This document shows, piece by piece, positions 1-5,827 of a DNA stretch of 9,117 bases; the first letter of the stretch is position 1, and each line of letters begins with the position of its first letter. The notes beneath the pieces were generated by a model. That model was not told where the DNA came from, searched no databases, and saw only the letters and a list, made by a program, of their open reading frames with translations. Both the position numbers and the translations under genes were made by a program. Source of the stretch: UBA6165 sp044233745 (GTDB taxonomy: Bacteria > Bacteroidota > Bacteroidia > Flavobacteriales_D > Crocinitomicaceae); NCBI GenBank assembly GCA_044233745.1, contig JBIIJN010000091.1, positions 1 through 9,117 of the forward strand, read 5' to 3'.

Positions 1-745
1 CAATAATCAAGTCAATGCCTTCAACGGTTTGCGCCAAAATCCGGTCTGATACTTTCTCTGTGTCGTACTTGTAACCCAAATGTGAAAGACAAATGACCAA
101 ATCGCATTTCAGTTCTTTTTTAAGGAGTTTGGTGTACTTAGTAGCCGCAGCGATGGGGTCATTATAACGCGTGTCGCCATACATGGCTTTGCTCACCAAT
201 CCTTTTAATTCTATGCCTAAACCAAAAACACCGATACGAATTTCATTGCGTTCAAATATTTTGAAAGGCAAAACCAAATCTCCAATTGAGGTATCGGTGA
301 AATCGTAATTGCTCGAGATAATTGGGAAAGATGCGTTGGCTCTATAGGCTTTTTCGAAACCTTCAATGCCAATATCGAAGTCATGGTTGCCCATGGTCAT
401 CGCATCATAGCCCATCGTTTGCATTACTTGCATTTCCAAATGACCATGAAAACGGTTGAAGTAAGGTGTTCCTTGAAACACGTCGCCAGCATCGAGTAAA
501 AGAGCGTTTGGAACTTCTTGTCGAATTTTCTCAACCATTTTGGCTCTGTTAACAACACCTCCTTTTTGCGCATGATATTTATGATTATCAGGAAAAGGGT
601 CGATTTGCGAGTGGGTATCGTTGGTGTGCAAAATCGTTATGCTTCGATAGTCGCGTTTGGCTTGTTGAATCAAACTCGGGCTGAGTGCCAAACCCAAGCC
701 AAAAGTTGAACTTTTTACCATAAAATCTCTTCTGTCTAGTGCCAT
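1..745 (-). CDS. Metallophosphatase, 5'-nucleotidase N-terminal (catalytic) domain, partial; Tat-type signal
   Basis: This is the first 248 codons of a gene that runs off the left edge. The start is the ATG at 745-743, and the frame is open to base 2. The N-terminus has a twin-arginine-like signal: DRRDFMVK at residues 4-11, then a hydrophobic stretch to about residue 26. This suggests folded export by Tat. The mature part shows calcineurin-fold motifs in order: NDTH (D43, H45), GD (D88), GNHD (N120, H121) and SHLG (H222). The final GGHxH motif would lie just outside the window, after the last visible residues IDLII. In the family, this domain binds two metals and removes 5'-phosphate from nucleotides. 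The start lies inside the end of the upstream gene, which encodes the matching C-terminal domain (10-base overlap), so coupled translation is likely. Domain identity is secure; the exact substrate is inferred. Confidence 0.93.
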   Translation of the reverse strand, partial: MALDRRDFMVKSSTFGLGLALSPSLIQQAKRDYRSITILHTNDTHSQIDPFPDNHKYHAQKGGVVNRAKMVEKIRQEVPNALLLDAGDVFQGTPYFNRFHGHLEMQVMQTMGYDAMTMGNHDFDIGIEGFEKAYRANASFPIISSNYDFTDTSIGDLVLPFKIFERNEIRIGVFGLGIELKGLVSKAMYGDTRYNDPIAAATKYTKLLKKELKCDLVICLSHLGYKYDTEKVSDRILAQTVEGIDLII

Positions 746-1428
746 CTTCCGTCGAGTTTTGTGCAAATTGAGCCTTGTTTTTTCACAGTTGATTCTATTT
801 CATCACGCAATAAACGTCCTGTTTGCTTGTATTCCAAAGGTTCTTGAAAAAAAGTCATTTTATCGCCACCAGAGGCTAAATAATCACTTGTGGCGATCCA
901 GAAATCAGCATCAAACGGCGCATCACCTTTTCTAAATCCTGCAATAGGTTCGCCACCACTTTGCTCCAAATAAGCCATAACTTCAGCAAATTTTTCCTGC
1001 TTCACTTTTACAAAAACAATTTCATTGTCGAAGGGCATCAGCTCATAAATGTTGCGCAACAAAATCGGACCTTCGTTGATGGGTGCTCGCAATCCACCAT
1101 GATTCAAAATGGTGATAACTGGGTTGTAATCAATAAATTGACTGAAATATTGTTTGGCGAAATTCTGAACAATATCCGCTACAAAATTACCTAAAGCACC
1201 TTCGGGTCTGGCTTTACTCATGGCGCAGGTAGATTCGCCCAACACGGTATTCATTTCTGCTTCAAGCGAAACACGATACGGAGAAACAATTGAATCAATT
1301 TTATTTGGTTCGGTATTGCTGCTGTAAACCGTTTTTGTTGATGATTTATACTGAACCAACTGCTGTTTGGGTGCACAACCGAATTGGAGAATCAGTAAGA
1401 TTAGATACAAAGGAATCCGTCTTTTCAT
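736..1428 (-). CDS. Lipoprotein consisting of the 5'-nucleotidase C-terminal domain
   Basis: A 230-residue protein with a short charged N-terminus (MKRR), a hydrophobic core and a cysteine at residue 18 (LQFGC). This is a loose lipobox, so an envelope lipoprotein is likely. The rest resembles the 5'-nucleotidase C-terminal (substrate-binding) domain: GNFVADI at 80-86, NHGGLR at 109-114, a MPFDNEIV segment at 131-138 and IATSDYLASGGD at 178-189. No metallophosphoesterase motifs are present; that half is the next gene downstream, which overlaps by 10 bases. The ATG overlaps the stop of the preceding gene in an ATGA arrangement (1425-1428). In the fused family enzymes this domain holds the nucleotide base and sugar against the metal site. 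By inference, the two products form a two-chain 5'-nucleotidase in the periplasm or at the outer membrane. Confidence 0.92.
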   Translation of the reverse strand: MKRRIPLYLILLILQFGCAPKQQLVQYKSSTKTVYSSNTEPNKIDSIVSPYRVSLEAEMNTVLGESTCAMSKARPEGALGNFVADIVQNFAKQYFSQFIDYNPVITILNHGGLRAPINEGPILLRNIYELMPFDNEIVFVKVKQEKFAEVMAYLEQSGGEPIAGFRKGDAPFDADFWIATSDYLASGGDKMTFFQEPLEYKQTGRLLRDEIESTVKKQGSICTKLDGRWH

Positions 1429-3071
1429 CGCAACACAAATTTTTCAACATGAACAACACCGGCGCTTTGAATTTGCAGGAAATAAACACCTGATTCGCAG
1501 TTGTCTAAGGCCACATCTATTATTTGAAGTCCAGACTGAGGTTTAATTACTTGAACTACAGTACCAAGTGAATTGACCAAGCGAATTTCTTCAACATCGG
1601 CGCCGCTAGCCAAATTTACCTGAATCATATTGGTTGCAGGGTTGGGATACACCGTTACATGGGCAAAAGGTTCAAAATATTCGGCAGAAACCAAAGTGCC
1701 AAGCCGCCCCATAAATTCTTGCAAATATTGATTCACAATATCTTCATCATAAATGACCAAGGTATTTTCGTCATTGCGGGTTTCTGCTGATGTACTCCAA
1801 TTGTGAGAACCTGTTAGCACATAGGGATTAGAACCACCATAGGCATTGACAAACATGAGTTTATGGTGCAGCGTTCCTGATTGCGGTAAAGCAGCATAGT
1901 TCATCAAACGCCAATTGAGCCAAAATGCAATGTCACTATAAATAGAAGTTGAGCTTGGAGAATCAACCAAAACTCTAAGTTGAACGCCTCTATTGTGCGC
2001 AGCTTGCATGGCATTTCCAATGTCTGTTCTGGTGATGAGCATGGTATTCACATGGATGTCGAAAGTAGCGTCATTCATGGCTTGAATAATTCGGGCATTC
2101 ACCTTATCTGACGGACTGAAATAACATTCAACTTTTCGCCCACCTATATTGAAATAATGCGGTGTATTGTCTTTTTTAAATGGCCCAAATCTTGAATTTG
2201 CTATATTGGGTGACAGGTTGTTTGAGCCCCACATTTCTTCGAATTCCAAGGTGTAGGCTTTAGCCAGACTTTGGTCTTGAATTATAATCACATTGTTTGG
2301 ATCGGTATTGATTTGTTGAACAGTAAAATTGGTTGAACCTGTCCACACAATTGGGCGATTGGCATTGGAAGAAAATGCGTCAATGATCAGGATTTTATTG
2401 TGCATTATTCCGTGTCCATTCGGAAATTGGGGTACGGGACTCATCACTCTCGGAATGTTAGGGTGTAGTTCAGCAATGCCAGCGTTTTGTGTGTCTTCGT
2501 TATAAATTACCCGCACTGCAATTCCGTTTAAAAATGCTTGATTTAGAGCTTCTGCAATATCAGCCGTAGAGGAGGAATTGTCCAAATTGTAAATCATCAA
2601 GTCAATCGAGTGCTGTGCTCTGCCAATATAAGCTACCAGTGAATCATCAATGGCGTTGGTCAGTTGAGCAGCATGATTGTCAGGTGAATTGGCAAAATTG
2701 GTATTAACTGTTCTGTTGAAGTAAATTTTTATATCCCCTGACGAATTGGAAGCAGTGATAAAGGCAAGCGTATCGGTTTGATGAATAACTGAACCAACTT
2801 GAGCCACGGCTTGCACATAATATAATTGCGCTGGAAAGCCACCTGAAATAGAAACAGTTGGATTCTGCACATTGCCCGCCTGAATTGTGCCCAACTCTAA
2901 GTTTGGTGTGGCGCCATATCTAATATAGGATGTTGCTGTTTGATTGTTGGTCCATGATACATTAAACCCAGTGGTTGTAATGTCTTTGGCTTCAATTCGT
3001 GAGATAATTATTTGTGCATTTAGAGCATGGGCGAAACTCAAAAAGATAAATGCAAGCGCTGTGTTTTTCAT
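1425..3071 (-). CDS. Secreted phospholipase D-like (HKD) protein with N-terminal Fn3-like domain and C-terminal T9SS sorting domain
   Basis: A 548-residue exported protein. Residues 1-19 form a Sec signal peptide ending in ALNA before Q20. Residues about 22-107 look like a fibronectin type III or purple-phosphatase-like beta domain. Two PLD half-sites follow: H224, K226, D231 with GSTN at 245-248, then H402, K404 with GSHN at 421-424. In the second site the usual aspartate is Asn409. The tail from about 471 (VYPNPATN, ending VEKFVLR) is a type A type IX secretion sorting domain, so the protein should reach the cell surface or medium. The PLD superfamily cleaves phosphodiesters by way of a phosphohistidine; nuclease and phospholipase activities both occur, and the substrate here cannot be told. 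Its stop overlaps the next start (ATGA), placing it in an operon with the split 5'-nucleotidase genes, which favours a nucleic acid substrate. Confidence 0.93.
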   Translation of the reverse strand: MKNTALAFIFLSFAHALNAQIIISRIEAKDITTTGFNVSWTNNQTATSYIRYGATPNLELGTIQAGNVQNPTVSISGGFPAQLYYVQAVAQVGSVIHQTDTLAFITASNSSGDIKIYFNRTVNTNFANSPDNHAAQLTNAIDDSLVAYIGRAQHSIDLMIYNLDNSSSTADIAEALNQAFLNGIAVRVIYNEDTQNAGIAELHPNIPRVMSPVPQFPNGHGIMHNKILIIDAFSSNANRPIVWTGSTNFTVQQINTDPNNVIIIQDQSLAKAYTLEFEEMWGSNNLSPNIANSRFGPFKKDNTPHYFNIGGRKVECYFSPSDKVNARIIQAMNDATFDIHVNTMLITRTDIGNAMQAAHNRGVQLRVLVDSPSSTSIYSDIAFWLNWRLMNYAALPQSGTLHHKLMFVNAYGGSNPYVLTGSHNWSTSAETRNDENTLVIYDEDIVNQYLQEFMGRLGTLVSAEYFEPFAHVTVYPNPATNMIQVNLASGADVEEIRLVNSLGTVVQVIKPQSGLQIIDVALDNCESGVYFLQIQSAGVVHVEKFVLR

Positions 3072-3075
3072 TGTA

Positions 3076-3083
3076 CAAAACTA
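3076..3083 (-). promoter_or_regulatory. Candidate Bacteroidota -7 element for the PLD-nucleotidase operon
   Basis: On the minus strand the sequence reads TAGTTTTG, an exact match to the TAnnTTTG -7 consensus of Bacteroidota. Only four bases (TACA) separate it from the ATG at 3071, so a transcript starting at the usual distance would have almost no leader. No TTG or TTTG sits 17-23 bases upstream; the nearest are 14 and 25 bases away. The assignment rests on the -7 match alone. Confidence 0.4.
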
Positions 3084-3109
3084 ATGATTTAATCAAGCAA
3101 AGGGATTTC

Positions 3110-3143
3110 AAAACAATGACATTTAATGTTATCAAATTGTTTT
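3110..3143 (-). terminator. AT-rich inverted repeat, possible terminator after the DUF2459 gene
   Basis: AAAACAAT at 3110-3117 is exactly complementary to ATTGTTTT at 3136-3143. The 18-base loop contains a smaller palindrome, ACATTTAATGT (3119-3129). It lies four bases beyond the stop codon of the DUF2459 gene and before the PLD gene, where a terminator would be expected. Only one of eight stem pairs is G-C, so the hairpin would be weak, and the T-run on the minus strand is part of the stem rather than a clear tail. Confidence 0.3.
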
Positions 3144-3146
3144 TGT

Positions 3147-3845
3147 TTATTTCTGGTTTTGATACAAATCCATAACCCCAAATTCTAGTGCGGTCCACAA
3201 ACAGTGATTGGCTTCAATGTCTTTCAAGGCATCATTTACCCAGGTGTTGCAGGTATGAAAGAGACTGTATTTTTTTGTGGATTCATAGAAACAATCTTGA
3301 GGGCCATAGTTCATATCTGTGGGGATATGAATAGGTTTTTTAGCTTCATTTAGATTGAAGTCATTGAGAATAAAATCATGAAGTTCAGCCATTTGATTTT
3401 CATTCAAGTGGATGGGTAGGCATTTTTCCGAAGGACTTATGTCTTGATAATAAGTAACATGAATAGCGCCTGAGCTGAGCCAAAAAGCTGCTTTAAATGC
3501 GGTTGAAAAAGTCAAATCGCCCCATGTAGGTGTATTGAGGTAGAAGTTTTTATCACCCCAACCAAAGGCTACCCATTGAAATGTGGAATCTTGATATTCA
3601 ATGTGTTCCATGCTCAAGTAGCTCATCCAATCGTAATGCTTCGTTTTCAAAGGCATCACCAAATCTACGTGCGATCCGTTGCTTTTTAGATAGCACAAAT
3701 ATTTTGTGTTGTTGCTTTTTGAAGAAAATTGAATGTGAGGCAAAAGAAAAACAGCGGCAAAATACAGCACCAAAAAAATGCCCAAAGCAAAGAGTGCTTG
3801 CAGCATTCGATTTTTGATTTTTTTGAATTTGACTGAAGATTTCAT
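3147..3845 (-). CDS. DUF2459 / TIGR02117 family membrane-anchored protein of unknown function
   Basis: A 232-residue protein with a basic N-terminus (KKIKNR at 8-13) and one hydrophobic segment at about 15-36, giving a signal anchor with the rest outside the cytoplasm. The conserved pattern matches my memory of the DUF2459/TIGR02117 family: SNGSHVDLV at 55-63, GWGDKNFYL at 95-103, TPTW at 105-108, IHVTYY at 128-133 and TCNTW at 198-202. His59 and Cys199 are candidates for a cysteine-hydrolase-like centre, but that is only suggested by their conservation and is not an established activity. The family label is firm; the function is unknown. The ATG shares one base with the stop of a 29-codon reading frame upstream (TAATG), so translation may be coupled to it. 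An alternative start at Met14 would leave almost no charged leader before the membrane segment. Confidence 0.85.
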   Translation of the reverse strand: MKSSVKFKKIKNRMLQALFALGIFLVLYFAAVFLLPHIQFSSKSNNTKYLCYLKSNGSHVDLVMPLKTKHYDWMSYLSMEHIEYQDSTFQWVAFGWGDKNFYLNTPTWGDLTFSTAFKAAFWLSSGAIHVTYYQDISPSEKCLPIHLNENQMAELHDFILNDFNLNEAKKPIHIPTDMNYGPQDCFYESTKKYSLFHTCNTWVNDALKDIEANHCLWTALEFGVMDLYQNQK

Positions 3846-3934
3846 TAGTCAAATATACGAACAGATTTTAATGCCCAAAGCACATAAACAATAATTGCTG
3901 CTCCAACAACGGCTAAAATCATTTGATCATTCAT
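3845..3934 (-). CDS. Small single-pass membrane peptide (29 residues), unrecognised
   Basis: A short reading frame with ATG at 3934-3932 and TAA at 3847-3845. The product begins MNDQMILAVV, continues as an unbroken hydrophobic stretch from about residue 5 to 21 (ending VYVLWAL), and closes with the charged tail KSVRIFD. This is the layout of a tiny inner-membrane peptide. Its stop codon shares one base with the ATG of the DUF2459 gene (TAATG), the same junction as at 8082-8086. No other start lies between it and the in-frame stop upstream. I do not recognise a family: KdpF and CcoS are small membrane proteins of similar look, but neither kdp nor cco genes are nearby. It could be a real subunit or a leader peptide that delivers ribosomes to the DUF2459 start; chance cannot be excluded. 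Confidence 0.55.
   Translation of the reverse strand: MNDQMILAVVGAAIIVYVLWALKSVRIFD
3850..3879 (-). promoter_or_regulatory. Candidate promoter immediately upstream of the DUF2459 gene
   Basis: On the minus strand TTTG (3879-3876) is followed after 18 bases by TATATTTG (3857-3850), matching the Bacteroidota pattern TTG, 17-23 bases, TAnnTTTG. Only four bases (ACTA) separate the -7 element from the ATG at 3845, so transcription from here would give an essentially leaderless DUF2459 mRNA. The whole element lies inside the 29-codon frame, so it is either an internal promoter or a chance match in coding DNA. Confidence 0.4.
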
Positions 3935-4078
3935 TATACATTCAGTTATGAGTTTGAATAGTTGTTCTTCATGGATTGCATTTTAATGGATTATATCTTG
4001 TTCAATAACGCTTGAAAGCATCAATTAGTTAAAAAATGTTCATAAAATAAGTTAATTGTGGAATGTTTGTTTGGAAAA

Positions 4079-4126
4079 GGTGGGCGTGGTGCTGCTGGGA
4101 TTGGGGTCAGACTTAAGTTAGTACTT
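4079..4126. repeat. G-rich patch with GGGGTCAGAC core, possible REP-like or mobile-element remnant
   Basis: Bases 4079-4112 are strongly G-rich on the plus strand, unlike the AT-rich flanks. They end in TTGGGGTCAGAC (4101-4112). Directly after come the perfect palindrome ACTTAAGT (4111-4118) and a small hairpin, AAGT-TAGT-ACTT (4115-4126). The GGGGTCAGAC core resembles, from memory, motifs at the ends of REP-associated or IS200-like elements in other bacteria. No transposase is present, and no second copy occurs in this window. It is reported as a candidate only. Confidence 0.3.
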
Positions 4127-4258
4127 GCATCTCACTAATTTCCTCAACCCATTCCTTCTAATCCAATACTCATTTATCCTAATTTGATTTTCCTCAATAT
4201 TCGAAGAAATTTGATTTACCGCTCGTCACATTGCTTTCGCACGTTCAAGAATTCTATA

Positions 4259-4266
4259 TACTTTTG
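4259..4266 (+). promoter_or_regulatory. Candidate -7 element for lemA-htpX-rpe
   Basis: TACTTTTG matches TAnnTTTG exactly and ends 21 bases before the lemA ATG at 4288, leaving a short leader of roughly 15 bases. A clear -33 TTG at the usual spacing is missing: the nearest, at 4231-4233, is 25 bases away. The element falls inside a TTG-initiated extension of the lemA frame and so argues for the ATG start. Confidence 0.55.
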
Positions 4267-4287
4267 TGCAAAATAAATTCGAGAATT

Positions 4288-4854
4288 ATGAGTACTACTT
4301 TGATTATTATCTTGGCATCCATCGCTGTTTTGGTGATTTGGATTATTTCTATTTACAACACACTGGTTCGTTTGAGAATGAACAGAGAAAATGCCTTTGC
4401 TGATATTGATGTTCAATTGAAACAACGTCACGATCTTATACCTCAATTAATTGGTGCTGTGAAAGGATATATGGAGCATGAAGCCGGCACTTTAGAAAAA
4501 ATAACCCAAATGCGTCAACGCGCCATGAATGCAGGTTCTATCAATGAAAAAATTGAAGCAGAACAGCAGCTTTCTACCGCTCTAAGTGGATTGAGCATAC
4601 AGGTTGAGGCCTATCCAGATTTAAAAGCATCTTCCAACTTTAATCAGTTGCAAAATGAAATGAGCGACATAGAAAACAAATTGGCGGCTGTTCGTCGTTT
4701 TTTCAACTCTGCGACAAAAGAATTGAATATTGCCGTTCAAAAATTCCCCAATGTTTTTTTCGCGGGTATGTTCGGCTTTAAAGTAGAGCCTATGTTCGAT
4801 TTGGGCACAGCTCAGCGTCAAGAATTGGACAAAGCACCAGAAGTTAAGTTTTAA
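4288..4854 (+). CDS. lemA: LemA family protein
   Basis: A 188-residue protein, close to the usual LemA length. Residues 4-23 are one hydrophobic membrane segment, with a short N-terminus probably outside. The following helical domain carries the family hallmarks: YNTLVRLR at 23-30, DVQLKQRHDLIPQLI at 41-55, VKGYMEHE at 58-65, EAYPDLKASSNF at 107-118, ENKLAAVRRFFN at 129-140 and a conserved end around KFPNVFFAGMFGF at 152-164. The frame can be extended to a TTG at 4231, but I prefer the ATG at 4288: it starts directly before the membrane helix and lies downstream of the -7 element. The molecular role of LemA is poorly defined. It is very often encoded beside M48 proteases, as here, where the htpX-like gene follows after 12 bases, suggesting that the two act together at the membrane. 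Confidence 0.94.
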   Translation: MSTTLIIILASIAVLVIWIISIYNTLVRLRMNRENAFADIDVQLKQRHDLIPQLIGAVKGYMEHEAGTLEKITQMRQRAMNAGSINEKIEAEQQLSTALSGLSIQVEAYPDLKASSNFNQLQNEMSDIENKLAAVRRFFNSATKELNIAVQKFPNVFFAGMFGFKVEPMFDLGTAQRQELDKAPEVKF

Positions 4855-4866
4855 ATTCTTTCAACT

Positions 4867-5826
4867 ATGACCTACGTAGGTTTAGATAAACAAGTTCGTT
4901 CTAATAACTTCAAATCCAGTCTATTGTTGGCTGGATTTCCTTTGCTCATACTTATAGGTGCTTTTGCTGTTACCTATGTTTTTTCAATAAACGAAGAGGG
5001 CAATCCCGATATAGATTATGCCTTGAGCATGTTCATTCAAACCATTCCATTCGTTTTGGGCGGTGTGGCTATTTGGTTCTTGATTGCATTTTGGGGACAC
5101 TCTAAAATGATAGATTTTGCAACCGGTTCGCACACCTTAGAACGTAAAGAGAATATGAGGGTTTACAATTTGACAGAGAATCTATGCATGAGCGTAGGTA
5201 TGCCAATGCCCAAGTTAAAAATTATTGAATCGCCTGCTTTAAATGCTTTTGCGAGCGGTTTGACCGAGAAAAATTATAGCGTTACACTGACACGCGGTAT
5301 CATAAATCACTTGAATGACGAGGAATTAGAAGGAGTAATAGCGCATGAATTGATGCACATCAGAAATAAAGATGTGCGTCTTTTGGTAATCACCATCATT
5401 TTTGTTGGCATTTTTTCCCTAATTGTAAGTCTCACTTTTCGCACGTTCTTGCATAGCTTATTTGCAGGTAACAGAAGTAGAAAAGATGATGGAAAGGGCG
5501 GGGGAGCTGCAATTTTGGTGATTTTGCTGGTGGCTGTGGTAATTTACTTTTTGTCTATCATTTTCAAGTTTGCTTTAAGTAGAAAAAGAGAATACATGGC
5601 TGACGCCGGTGCTGCTCAAATGACACGCAATCCAATGGCTTTGGCTTCAGCGCTTCGTAAAATTTCAGGCAATCACCATTTGGATGTTAGAAATGATGAA
5701 GTACAAGAGATGTTTATTGAAAATCGACCAGATGATAATTCTATGGGCTTTTTAGGAGGAATAGGTAATTTGTTTTCTACGCACCCGCCTATTCAAAAAC
5801 GAATTCAAATTTTAGAACAATTTTAG
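4867..5826 (+). CDS. htpX: M48 family membrane zinc metalloprotease, HtpX-like
   Basis: A 319-residue integral membrane protease. Hydrophobic segments lie at about 18-40, 58-76, 171-191 and 214-236. The zinc site is HELMH at 160-164 (H160, E161, H164), with the third ligand E242 in REYMAD at 241-246 just after the fourth segment. The STHPP motif of M48 proteins is at 304-308, near the C-terminus. The active site should face the cytoplasm, and the family cleaves misfolded or damaged membrane proteins. All key residues are present and the length is slightly above the E. coli HtpX size, mainly because of the N-terminal region and a Gly/Lys-rich loop at 201-213. It follows lemA by 12 bases and precedes rpe by one base, so the three genes are probably co-transcribed. 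The symbol is by family; a more specific orthology is not shown. Confidence 0.93.
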   Translation: MTYVGLDKQVRSNNFKSSLLLAGFPLLILIGAFAVTYVFSINEEGNPDIDYALSMFIQTIPFVLGGVAIWFLIAFWGHSKMIDFATGSHTLERKENMRVYNLTENLCMSVGMPMPKLKIIESPALNAFASGLTEKNYSVTLTRGIINHLNDEELEGVIAHELMHIRNKDVRLLVITIIFVGIFSLIVSLTFRTFLHSLFAGNRSRKDDGKGGGAAILVILLVAVVIYFLSIIFKFALSRKREYMADAGAAQMTRNPMALASALRKISGNHHLDVRNDEVQEMFIENRPDDNSMGFLGGIGNLFSTHPPIQKRIQILEQF

Positions 5827-5827
5827 T

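Larger units (their letters stand above)
3935..4287. other. Gene-free divergent intergenic region
   Basis: This stretch of 353 bases separates the minus-strand block from lemA. I see no reading frame with protein-like character, no tRNA and no riboswitch that I recognise. It is AT-rich apart from a G-rich patch at 4079-4112, which is followed by a run of short pyrimidine-rich words. The 10-base word AATTTGATTT occurs twice, at 4181-4190 and 4208-4217, in direct orientation. The right end holds the -7 element of lemA. No good TAnnTTTG element is visible on the minus strand for the small peptide gene. Confidence 0.7.

Noticed and set aside
518..1493. Plus-strand open frames at 518-709, 961-1194 and 1290-1493
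   Set aside because: They are antisense to well supported nucleotidase-domain genes and show no family motifs or start signals.
3598..3852. 84-residue minus-strand frame overlapping the DUF2459 start
   Set aside because: It is a shadow in another frame of a gene with clear family motifs, and its cysteine- and phenylalanine-rich product looks non-biological.
3845..3934. Naming the small peptide KdpF or CcoS
   Set aside because: The resemblance is only size and a hydrophobic core; no kdp or cytochrome oxidase genes are nearby.
3990..3998. TATAAT-like word on the minus strand upstream of the small peptide
   Set aside because: Bacteroidota housekeeping promoters use TAnnTTTG, and no matching upstream element sits at a suitable distance; AT-rich DNA gives such words by chance.
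4231..4287. Upstream TTG start extending lemA by 19 residues
   Set aside because: The extension puts polar residues before the membrane helix, is unlike the family's N-termini and contains the -7 element; ATG at 4288 is better.
3935..4287. tRNA, riboswitch or CRISPR in the long intergenic region
   Set aside because: No cloverleaf, conserved aptamer core or regularly spaced repeats could be seen.
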